DNA from: Symsagittifera roscoffensis
Taxonomy: Eukaryota; Xenacoelomorpha; Acoela; Convolutidae
DNA length: 64,000 nt
Direction of reading: 5' to 3'
NCBI RefSeq assembly: GCF_963678635.1
Contig: NC_087070.1
Coordinates: 34,115,955 to 34,179,954 of the forward strand
The notes under the pieces are model-generated. The model was given only the letters and a program-made list of their open reading frames with translations, was not told the DNA's origin and did no database searches. Of the stretch, positions 12,004 to 19,915 are shown one piece after another. Made by a program: the position numbers and the translations under genes. Each line of letters opens with the position of its first letter. Within the stretch, counting starts at the first letter, position 1.

Positions 12004-12591
12004 CTAACAGCGGGGTGAGAAGTCAGGCAAAAGATCAACAACGACATGTCCAGAACTGATTCTATGTAGCTGTATTTGAGTTGGGTTATCTGCCATTTTC
12101 AATTGACGTCTCGAGGTGTCAAGAATCATTTTGGACGCAATCATCGACTGGATACTGAAAAGCATGGGCAAAGAGCCACTGATAAGATCGCATTTGATAT
12201 AGCTCAACACATTACCAATTCTTGCCGGTAATTGAACTGCATACAATGCCTTCTGACGGTAGCCGTCCCCAAACACGATATATGCGGCAGTTTTAACAAA
12301 AACAACATGACTTTGTGACGCTATTGGTAAACGCTATATAATTCTTGACCCAGTTTTCTCTGCTACGGTTCTGGTACATGCAGTATTAAGAATTGCACGA
12401 GTTTTACACTCTGAGAGCAGCCGTTTACAGTCAATAGCAAATGTGATTAAAATTTCGTGATCACCATCATCCTTGTTAGATGATTTTTCTTTATCCGCTT
12501 CTCCATTTTGTTCTCTGTCGGGGCATTTGCGAACCCAGTGAAAGCGAGAGCCACAAATTCCACAGGTTGTCACTCTTCCCGACTTGTCTGC
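12004..12591 (-). pseudogene. Copia zinc knuckle and aspartic protease
   Basis: On the minus strand a single CCHC zinc knuckle (CGICGSRFHWVRKC) around 12560-12520 is followed by an acidic linker and then the protease active-site region AILNTACTRTVAEK near 12390-12350. In this family the catalytic triplet is normally DTA/DTG-like, so the Asn here suggests loss of the catalytic Asp. The rest of the protease (FGDGYRQKALYAV and LPMLFSIQSM) is at 12276-12004 after a stop. Upstream coding is interrupted by the LINE. Confidence 0.78.
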
Positions 12592-12663
12592 GGGTTTTTT
12601 CAGTTTTGGCTTCAAACCTGGGTTTTTTCGCCTTGTTATGAGCAGGTTTTTGATAATGTTTTC
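12592..12663. repeat. Target-site duplication of the zinc-finger LINE, left copy
   Basis: 72 bases of copia gag sequence starting GGGTTTTTTCAGTTTTGG, repeated at 15342-15413 with three substitutions. It marks the LINE insertion point inside the copia gag region. Confidence 0.85.
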
Positions 12664-15341
12664 GTTTGTATGTATGTAGACTTTCACCCTCCTGGTTCAA
12701 AGGGTATGTCCTCTCCCCTGACCATGGACGTGGTGCATATCCTTAGGTGCCTTGCTAAGTTTGACGCGGATTTCCTCTCGTTACATCTCGGACATATAGT
12801 CCATTTCTGTTTGTATACGCGGGGTTGATGTTGTTGTTCATTTGCTTCTTGTTCTGGTACCCGGTTTCCCTTGCAGTTCTGTCTTTTGTGGCGTGCCATG
12901 TTTCGGGCCTGTAGGGTTCTGTCGCATCTGCCACATGTCTTGGTTCCATCTTCATTGTTCCTGTCTCCCTCGCATGTCTTCTTGTGGTTTTTTTCCGAGT
13001 TTTCAGATTTGAAGATAGCTCCGCATTTGTTGCATGCAAAAGTCACCCTCGCCTCTTTGTGCATCCTTTTGATATGGATTCTCAGGCCGCCCTGGTTTTT
13101 GAAATCCCTCTCACATATTTCACACGTGTTCGATGTTGCTTGGGGGGTATAGGAGTTCCTTTCTGTCGTTTCACCGTTTTGTCTTTTCGCATTTGACTTT
13201 TCCCATTTATGCAGGTGCTCCATTCGTGCTTTCACCAATCGCCTCCATCCTTTTCTGTCCTGAGTCAGTTTGTCTATCTCGTTCACATCCATTCCCGCTT
13301 CTCTGATGAGCTTCCGCCAGTAGAGTAGTGTTTTGTCTTTTTTTCCCGGACATTTCGGTAGGGTTTGCAGATCGTTTAGCCACCCTAGACAAGCTGCTTT
13401 AGTCAATCTTTTGTCGTCCATTCTCATTACATGGCCTATTCGTTTTAGAGTTCTTCCTTCAACTTTCCATCGGATCGTCTTGATGTTCAGTTGGTTTCTG
13501 ATGTCCTGCATATTCACTCCTTTTTCTTGCATTTCAATTAATGGCGGCTTCGACTTTGAGCTCCAGACGTGCCTATAGCACCGGTCGATCCAACTTTGCA
13601 AAGACTGTAACTCCGAGTTTTTCCATGTCCTTACGTTGGCGTCAAACAATAAGCCGCTTTCTACGCAGCATTGGACAACTCTAGCCTCGATTCTTTTCGG
13701 CAGCCTGCTCTTTGTCAGCCGCCGCTTGACCTTTGCCCATAGTCCTCCTGCTCGTCTTTTTCTGTTCTCAATGTCTTCTTTTGCCCCGATCCACACTCCT
13801 AGCATTCTGATGTCACCTGCTCCGTCCTTTCCGAATTCTAGTTTCTCTTCTTTCTCTTCGTTGTTTTTTTCCTCGAAGTTCTTCATAACTTCTTTTATTG
13901 TTGCTGTTCCAGACTCTATTTCTTCCTTCTCGCCGATGGGGGTGGTGTCGTCTGCGAACAGGGACAATGATCTTCGTGCGGTTTGGGTTTCACTGTTGTG
14001 CGTTTCTACCATGTTTTTTCCTGGGAAGCGGTTTCCCGGCATCCACGTCCACGCTATCCCGACGTTTGTACCTTTCTCCTCGGCTCTGTCTAGTCTGGCT
14101 TTCTCAGCTTGCCGCATTACCACTTGGTGGTATATGTTAAACAATGAAGGCGAAGATGGGCAACCTTCTCTTAACCCTCTTTTGGGGGTCCATTCTTCGC
14201 TGTCGCCCTCTTTGCCCTTTATACTATAGGTTGTGGCTTCATGCAAATCCATCAGTGTGTCCAGAAACGGGCGTTCCATCGCGTAGCGCCTTAAGACCGC
14301 CCACAGGACCGGCTTGCTGACCCGCGGATAAGCTTTTGTTAGGTCTAAAAGTCTGGCTTCTGGGTCTGTGTTGGCTTCTACTGAGATTCCGGCTCTTATC
14401 CTCCGTCTCCTGAGATCTTCCACGTCCTCTCTTATCCTTATGAAGATCTGGCTTGCGTCTGCCATGGACCTGCCTGGTCGAAACCCGCTTTGGTTTTCGT
14501 CCAATACCTGGAATTCTTCGCTCCATGTTCTCAGGCGGTTTGCGATCACTCTGGCTAGAATTCTACTAGCCATTGAGAGCAGGCACACACCTCGGAAATT
14601 GTTGGCGTCATTTATGTTCCCTTTTTTTGTGCAATGGTACTATTTGGCCTTTCTTTAGAGACTCTTCCCACAGGTCTGCTCGGGTCGTGAACATTCTCAT
14701 CACCAGGTGGATGACTTTCTCCCTCCATTTCCAGTATGCGTTGCGAATGTATACCATGCGGACCCCGTCCTTGCCTGGCGCCGATTCTCTCACCTCATCC
14801 AGTGCTTCCATGATTTCTTTCTCGGACGGAAGGGTGTTCAGCTTCTGGTTGGCTGTTATGAACTTGACGTCTTTGCTTTTATCTGGCATCTGTTTGACTG
14901 TGTTCATCAAAGTACCCGGGTCGTTCTCATATCGGTCCTTCGATACGTTGCTGAAGTGGGCCTTGAATTCGTCGGTAGAGATAGTGGTGCCTGTCTGGTG
15001 TTTCTGTGATCTTGTTCCCAGTTTCCTTAAAGTTTTGTACATGGTACCCATGTCCCCTTTCTCCGCTGCGTTTTCGCACTCGATGATGATTTCGTCCCAC
15101 CATAGTCTTTCTAGTTGTCGTAGGCGTTTCTTCATCTTCTTGCGTGCGGCTACCAGTCTTCCTCTTGATGCCGTTAGGGCATCGGCAAGCATGCCATGTG
15201 ATTCTCCAAGTGTTTGGTTGATCAGCTCGTTTCTGCGCATTACTTCTGTTGAGATTTCCGTGTGTAGGCTTTTCAGTTCTTCTTCGTATCCCACTGTCCA
15301 CGGGTTGGCTATCTGTCGTTTCTTGTTGAGTTTTTCTTGTT
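12664..15341 (-). mobile_element. LINE with C-terminal zinc fingers, inserted in copia
   Basis: About 2.7 kb between two copies of a 72-base duplicated copia segment, which identifies it as a target-primed insertion. It encodes a reverse transcriptase with a long C-terminal array of zinc fingers. The 3' end in element orientation is a short tract with TACATACATACA just before the duplication, rather than poly-A. The 5' end is probably truncated, since the RT region starts almost at the junction and no endonuclease was seen. It is the youngest insertion of the nested stack on the left. Confidence 0.82.
12684..14588 (-). CDS. LINE reverse transcriptase with four C-terminal zinc fingers
   Basis: A 634-residue frame. 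RT motifs in order: SGFRPGRSMADA (residues 34-45), LLDLTKAYPRV (80-90, catalytic Asp), GLREGCPSSP (138-147) and FADDT (211-215). The C-terminal region has four zinc fingers: C2H2 at 489-510, then C2HC-like at 519-539, 552-572 and 599-618, the last with CPRC and LARHLRIC. Such fingers usually bind nucleic acid. The true start is upstream: the frame at 14608-15341 continues into this one across a run of seven A at about 14630. The C-terminal location of the fingers differs from R2-type elements, which have them at the N-terminus. Confidence 0.85.
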   Translation of the reverse strand: MCLLSMASRILARVIANRLRTWSEEFQVLDENQSGFRPGRSMADASQIFIRIREDVEDLRRRRIRAGISVEANTDPEARLLDLTKAYPRVSKPVLWAVLRRYAMERPFLDTLMDLHEATTYSIKGKEGDSEEWTPKRGLREGCPSSPSLFNIYHQVVMRQAEKARLDRAEEKGTNVGIAWTWMPGNRFPGKNMVETHNSETQTARRSLSLFADDTTPIGEKEEIESGTATIKEVMKNFEEKNNEEKEEKLEFGKDGAGDIRMLGVWIGAKEDIENRKRRAGGLWAKVKRRLTKSRLPKRIEARVVQCCVESGLLFDANVRTWKNSELQSLQSWIDRCYRHVWSSKSKPPLIEMQEKGVNMQDIRNQLNIKTIRWKVEGRTLKRIGHVMRMDDKRLTKAACLGWLNDLQTLPKCPGKKDKTLLYWRKLIREAGMDVNEIDKLTQDRKGWRRLVKARMEHLHKWEKSNAKRQNGETTERNSYTPQATSNTCEICERDFKNQGGLRIHIKRMHKEARVTFACNKCGAIFKSENSEKNHKKTCEGDRNNEDGTKTCGRCDRTLQARNMARHKRQNCKGNRVPEQEANEQQHQPRVYKQKWTICPRCNERKSASNLARHLRICTTSMVRGEDIPFEPGG

Positions 15342-15738
15342 GGGTTTTTTCAGTTTTGGCTTCAAACCTGGGTTTTTTCGCCTTGTTATGAGCAAGTTTC
15401 TGATACTGTTTTCTCGTTGAAAATGCAGCTCCATCTTCCTCATCATCTGCAGTCGCAGCAAAAGCGGATTCATCATTTGTAACTCTCAAAACGTCAGAAC
15501 TTGCACTCCAATTTACACCAATTATACGTCTCAAAGCGGCTTTCATCTGCAAATATTTCAACTTGTTGGCATTAGCCAAGACTATCCAACGCTCGGATAG
15601 CTCAAGACACGCTCCATGGAGCAATTTACATGCCAGAACGCTATCTGGGAGCTCCATACCATGACGTTTGATACTATAGTAATTTCGTTCAAAATCCTGT
15701 ATATACTGAGGAACAACGCCATCAGAAGACCTTCTCAT
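14608..15738 (-). pseudogene. Chimeric frame: copia gag fused to LINE N-terminal region
   Basis: This 376-codon open frame begins in copia gag (VPQYIQDFERNYYSIK, the UBN2-type gag fold) and runs across the insertion point at 15342 into the LINE without a stop. Beyond the junction it reads IANPWTVGYEEELKSL, a basic helical segment, and the pre-RT motif ESAPGKDGVRMVYI with GQIVPLHKK. It stops at 14608 because of a one-base slip in a run of seven A; the other frame carries on as ANNFRGVCLLSMASRI into the RT. The fusion is an insertion by-product. Confidence 0.75.
15342..15413. repeat. Target-site duplication of the zinc-finger LINE, right copy
   Basis: Second copy of the 72-base duplication, encoding the copia gag stretch HNKAKKPRFEAKTEKT on the minus strand. 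The same peptide reappears on the other side of the LINE. Confidence 0.85.
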
Positions 15739-16091
15739 GGACTCAAAAAGCTCGTACGCTTCCTACTTGTTGGTCGACAATTTCTGTTCCGAAAACGTCC
15801 TTCAGCTTGACAAGAAGTTGGTCTAAACCATCGTCAGCACCCAATTGAGCAATCGGGATTTCGAGAGCAACATCTCTGCGTCTTCTTTGCAAAGAAAGAA
15901 CCCAATTGAGCAATCGGGATTTCGAGAGCAACATCTCTGCGTCTTCTTTGCAAAGAAAGAGCAACTGCTGGACCTTTTTTCTTCACCGTAAGGTTTGTAA
16001 CTGCTTGCCAAACTTTAACTTCATTCAACCAGAAGTCAAATGGCACATCTGCGCCTCACGCAGGCGGTGACTTGAAAGAGGCCATCAGAAT
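15414..16091 (-). pseudogene. Copia gag, N-terminal and middle part
   Basis: On the minus strand the gag begins around 16046 with MPFDFWLNEVKVWQAVTNL, continues through a charged block ending IPIAQLG, then QLLVKLKDVFGTEIVDQQ, and into VPQYIQDFERNYYSIK. This is the usual architecture of copia gag (gag-polypeptide, UBN2 type). A 61-base tandem duplication at 15841-15962 changes the frame and repeats the RRRRDVALEIPIAQLG segment. The protein continues past the LINE into the zinc knuckle at 12.5 kb. Confidence 0.75.
15841..15962. repeat. 61-base tandem duplication in copia gag
   Basis: Two adjacent units, 15841-15901 and 15902-15962, each starting CCAATTGAGCAATCGGG, differing at one position near the end. 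61 is not a multiple of three, so the duplication breaks the gag frame. Confidence 0.95.
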
Positions 16092-16107
16092 GCTTCTCCT
16101 GCTACCA
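16092..16107 (-). promoter_or_regulatory. Copia primer-binding site
   Basis: Directly after the 5' LTR on the minus strand comes TGGTAGCAGGAGAAGC. It starts with TGG, the complement of a tRNA CCA end, with no gap. It resembles the initiator-Met type sites of Ty1/copia elements (TGGTA...). Which tRNA is used cannot be settled here. Confidence 0.6.
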
Positions 16108-16184
16108 TGAAAACAGTTGACTTCGTACAGAAGATATTATTAATCCAACTCAATCTGGAACAACAAGCATGACATTAATTAACA
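16108..16184 (-). repeat. Copia 5' LTR, 77 bases
   Basis: Matches 8856-8932 over the same length; begins TGAAAACAGTTGACTTCG and ends ATTAATTAACA on the plus strand. The adjacent primer-binding site identifies it as the 5' LTR of the minus-strand element. Confidence 0.8.
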
Positions 16185-16325
16185 ACCTTTCGATTGACAC
16201 CTTTCGTTCACACCTTTTGATTGAGTTTTAGTTTCGTCACGTTCAGGAATTGCTAGAACAAAGAGTCTTGGCTCGTTCACAGAGAAAACTCGCAATATCG
16301 ATAACTTTGTCAGCTACTAAGCGGA
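16185..16325. repeat. Direct duplication flanking copia, right copy
   Basis: Repeats the SGNH segment at 8735-8855 in the same orientation. It has small indels and an extra TTTCG-type short repeat next to the LTR, and its reading frame is broken. Confidence 0.72.
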
Positions 16326-16621
16326 CGGGGGTATAGTCGGCGTTATATAGTAGTAAAGGTCGTTACCGCCAATGAAGAGGATTATTGTATCAAACAGGTC
16401 TTTCGGGGGAGATAGTCGTAAAAGTCATATGCACTTGCACCAGATAGCGATAGGATATTCAGATTTCCAGCTTGCAGGTGCCTCGCTTGGGAGTCTGCAA
16501 TTAGGAGATACTTTGAGAATGAGGTTTTGAAGAGATGATATCTGCTTCTTGGGATAGGCATGCAAAATCTTGTCACTAAAATCCCTCCATTGAGGGCCTT
16601 CCACAAGATTTGTAATTTCAT
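16321..16621 (-). pseudogene. SGNH-hydrolase reading frame, upstream half
   Basis: The minus-strand frame from 16621 contains KYLLIADSQARHL (block I, with ADS in place of GDS), then LSLSGASAYDF, and after a one-base slip in a run of C near 16410 the strand IILFIGGNDLY (block III, GGND, at 16370-16359). This is the normal order of an SGNH/GDSL-type esterase. The frame then enters the duplicated segment and is cut by the copia element; the remainder is at 8560-8855. Whether it belongs to a LINE ORF1 or a host gene is open. Confidence 0.55.
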
Positions 16622-17212
16622 ATCATATAAAAATATTTAATAATTGATAAGTACATTGTATATATTGTACAATTGTCAAGAAAACAATTGATAAGTAACT
16701 ATATATTTTTTCTATTCCTTCAAGCTTGCAAACATAGCCAACTGACAGATGTAAACGAAAAATGAACGCAAGGAAACCAAAAAACGTCGTTTTTTTTCCA
16801 AAAAATTTTGAATTTGAAAGAAAAAATAGATGGTCCTGAAGCTGTTTGAATTTGTGGTAAAATTTATGATTAACACTTTTATGTTTAAATTAACCCAATT
16901 TGAGATAACGGGATTAATAGGCAAAGCTTTAAATTTGCTGGGAAATCTGATAAATAATTTCCATTTTCGAAATTAGAAGTCGATCACGTTTTTCGTGACC
17001 TTTACAATTTTGCTGCTCGATAGTAGAGTTCGCCTTCCTTTTAAAGAAACAAAATCACTGAACTTATAAAGAAATCACCTACAAAGAAAGTAAAACCGCG
17101 AGAAACCGAAAATGATCGTGAACAAATTTTAAGACTTTTTTCCTGAAAAAAAAACAGCCAAGACCTATCTATATAAGAGTACTCACTACGTTCATTACTC
17201 TTAAAAAATTAA
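16622..17212. other. AT-rich stretch, nothing recognised
   Basis: No recognisable gene. It lies downstream (minus strand) of the receptor-like exon at 17219-17412, so further exons could be hidden, but I found none with clear splice sites and a continuing reading frame. Confidence 0.4.
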
Positions 17213-17218
17213 CTAACC

Positions 17219-17587
17219 ATTGTCTAATGAGAATAACAGGACATCGCTGCCTTTGAAGTATGGTATCAAAATGAGGAATCCAATGCCGGCGATCAAGCCA
17301 GGAAAGATGTATGTCGCAAAGATCCGTCTTGATTGATTAATCAAATGAAACCACAGCAAGGCGAATATGTGCCGAGCATTGATTCCCTGAACACAACTCC
17401 AACTCATTACAACTGAAAAAGAAATCAGAACAATTTTTGCGCTAATTTTTGATTTCACGAAGATGAATGACCACTTACTCGAAGTTTGTACACTCTGTTT
17501 GTACACTTTGGATTGTACGTTTATTGTTTTTCCTTTTTTAGACTGATGATGATTGTAATCAATCGAAAACGTTCTGTTAACCAACAT
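17219..17587 (-). CDS. Candidate two-exon membrane-protein fragment
   Basis: Minus strand. A possible first exon (17587-17479, starting MLVNRTFSIDYNHH) ends at GTAAGT; a 66-base intron ends TTTTTCAG; the second exon (17412-17219) stays in frame and ends at a GTTAGT donor. The second exon encodes SWSCVQGINARHIFALLWFH, then SRRIFATYIFPGLIAGIGF, a basic loop followed by a clear hydrophobic helix. The layout resembles the TM3-loop-TM4 region of secretin/adhesion-type seven-helix receptors, but the match is loose. The first exon is less certain. No other exons were found; the gene may be a remnant. Confidence 0.35.
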
Positions 17588-17589
17588 TG

Positions 17590-18397
17590 ATTGTTTTTCC
17601 TGAGCAACTTACTCGAAGGTCCATTCCCCCGAAAATTATAAAGTGCCACTCACCCGAAACCAAAAACGTCCTTTACCCAAAAATTAACCCTAAACCTAAA
17701 AACCCATTCAATGAAAAACTTAACACGAGAGAGATCACCCAAATTTTACACCCATTTTGGCCCGTAGAGGACAGAAACATCTCATAATCGGAAAATAATT
17801 AGTTTCGCGTTGAGTGATTCTTACCTTTTTTCGATGAGAGGGCCATTTTACACAGAGGCAAGGCTGAGCTTCGCACCACTTGCGATACAGCAAATAATGT
17901 GCCATTCGACCAAAATGCCGCCAAAAAATGGTTCGACGAAACCAATTTTATGATTCGATGAAACGAATTTTATTTCATGGTAGTTGGATCGTTCGGAATG
18001 GCAGTTTCGACGATTACGATCCAAATTGTCAAAAGGAGCGAATTAGGACGATTTGATTTGGATCGAAGCGCTCATCTCGCTTTGAGCGTGCATGACAAAA
18101 CGATTGAACGTTTTAGTGGATAAGCTGTAATAATTGGACAATTTGGCGAATTAGGAATGGTCAGTTTGGCGAGACGTAATAAATTTTAAAAATTCTTTTC
18201 GAAATAAAGACACGCCACGACCTTGAAATTTCGCTACAACTGAAAATAAGAAAAAAAACAGAACAACAATATTCGTTGAAACAGACAAGCCGAAAGAGAA
18301 ATAGCAACGAACGAAGGAATTCCAGTGATTGACGTTGACGGAAGTGTGACATTCGACCAGAATGGACACAAATGCAATTTCGAATTCAAAGCCGCTG
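17590..18397. other. Low-information host flank with degenerate short motifs
   Basis: No gene seen. Many near-repeats of ACCCGAAA, GCCATTCGACC and TTCGATGAAACG occur between about 17620 and 18180, suggestive of a degenerate simple repeat. It is the left flank of giant element A; the last bases before the LTR are GCCGCTG. Confidence 0.4.
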
Positions 18398-18657
18398 TGT
18401 AACAGTCGCCTACTTCGGTCACATATGAGGCTTAAGAAAAATAGGCCCTATAACCATTGGCTCAAGAGTCAGGGACACTATCTCTTGTGTTTTTCTACCT
18501 CAAGAACGGTCGGAGCCGATTCGGTTCGCTTGCGACATGAGACTAGAACCCGTTACAGCTTAAAGGCTACTACCAAAATATCCCCCACTCTAGAAAATAA
18601 GAACGCTCCCATACTTAGGTCTCGAAATACCCACAAGACAAGAACGCCGTTAAAAAC

Positions 18658-18836
18658 AGAAAAAGAAGAAAGAACACTTGAATTACTATACAATAAAGAG
18701 CCGAGGCATCAGTGTAGCAAAGTGTAAATAATAAAATTGGTTATAAATTCATTGGTTACATCAAACAAAAACAAAACATCAGAAAACAAGCAATAAAAAA
18801 AAACAAAATCGGTTACAGTTCGGAAATTGGTTGATT
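18658..18836. repeat. 180-base insertion inside the 3' LTR of A
   Basis: AT-rich segment absent from the corresponding place in the LTRs at 40685 and 60743, and bordered by near-identical short sequence (TTAAAAACAG and ATTAAAACAG), as a small non-autonomous insertion with a target duplication would be. No coding capacity. Its family is not recognised. Confidence 0.6.
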
Positions 18837-18869
18837 AAAACAGGGTCGGAACAATCCGTTAAGTTACTT

Positions 18870-18875
18870 TTTATT
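18870..18875 (-). promoter_or_regulatory. Possible polyadenylation signal in the LTR
   Basis: AATAAA on the minus strand within the 3' LTR of A; the same hexamer is at 40974-40979 in the 5' LTR. The 5' LTR of copy B has lost this region. Position alone supports the call. Confidence 0.3.
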
Positions 18876-19474
18876 GGACAGAGGAACTTTGATCCATTTC
18901 AGATGGATCAACCCAAAACTCGCCTTATCTCAACATAACAATCATAAAACACACTCGAGAAAACTAAATTTGGAACTCACATGTCGACAAACTCGAGAAT
19001 AAGGAGTAATTAAATTGATGAGCAACTCGAGAATTAAATAAGATAACTTGATAAGTTCAATACTAATCAGTTTTAACAAAAGACATAAGTTAAGACTCTA
19101 GAATTGAAGTTTTAGTCTGAACCATTGGGACACTCCAGCTGTCCACCTTTCCGTTAAAGGTTCACTCTGGTTCAGTTCGAATAATTGCACTCCTCTCGTG
19201 ATTATCTCGCCTCCTATTTCAGGATAAGACGGCTCTACTCGTGTCTTATTTTGTATCTGGAAATTGCGAATAGCAAAATCCTGCTGTTTTCTTAAGTATT
19301 TTCCCGCAATTGTAAATTCGGTCGTTCTGATTTTACACTTTGTGTTTTCAGTTGTCGCGAGAAAACTGAGCATGACAGGCTCCATTCGAAATTTTGAAAA
19401 ATAAAACTTCACTCCAAAATCACGTATTTTCGTGTCCCTCAAGGTCAAACTTCCAGATATGACCGACTGGCACA

Positions 19475-19915
19475 TACTCCACGGACTCAAGAACGATGTC
19501 CTCATCGCGTGCTGCCTCTGTCAGTGAATCCCCAGAAACCCGAGTGTCACTCAAGATACAGTGCCAGTGGTCATTTACAGAAGTTTTTAGCAGACTTAAG
19601 TTTATCTACCTTCCAAAATTCACAACCAAATAAAATTTTCACACTATCGTTAAACAGCAATCAAAATCTGCACACACCTGCACCATTGAATTTTCGCTTT
19701 TTATGCTAGTAATTTAAAATTTCTTTTGTCCTATTCAATCAGGAAATTGTCTTGCAGTATTTTGATTTATACTATAGATATAACATATTAATAACAATAT
19801 CTCATTTGTTAAAATTTCTTTTTCGTGAACCTAGATTTCATCCAAGTTCACCCTCGAGCCCCTTTCCTTCCCGCTCAAGACTCAAGACTCTAGAATTCCT
19901 CATTGAGCCACCTGC
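19475..19915 (-). other. 3' untranslated region of A with polypurine-tract candidate
   Basis: Between the end of ORF3 and the 3' LTR. Immediately before the LTR (minus strand) the sequence is GAGTCCGTGGAGTA; the B and C copies have CCAAGGAGTA and CCGGGAGGTA, so a short purine-rich tract is conserved there. A short frame, RDEDI-LES-EYVPVGH, crosses the LTR edge and is kept in A, B and C (see findings). Confidence 0.5.

Larger units (their letters stand above)
8856..16184 (-). mobile_element. Ty1/copia LTR retrotransposon, split by a LINE
   Basis: Bounded by two 77-base direct repeats (8856-8932 and 16108-16184) that begin TG and end CA. Read on the minus strand the order is LTR, primer-binding site, gag, zinc knuckle, protease, integrase, reverse transcriptase, RNase H, LTR. 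Integrase before RT is the diagnostic order of the copia superfamily. Removing the LINE insertion of about 2.75 kb leaves about 4.6 kb, a normal copia length. Stops and frameshifts in every domain show it is dead. It interrupts the SGNH frame. Confidence 0.85.
18398..19474 (-). repeat. 3' LTR of element A
   Basis: Plus-strand edges TGTAACAGTCG and CGACTGGCACA; the edges form an 11-base imperfect inverted repeat (9 of 11), as expected for integrase recognition ends. It carries a unique 180-base insertion at about 18658-18836 absent from the other LTRs. Confidence 0.88.

Noticed and set aside
13636..15391. Plus-strand open frames of 197 and 272 codons opposite the LINE RT
   Set aside because: They are antisense to a clear RT with catalytic motifs and have no motif of their own.
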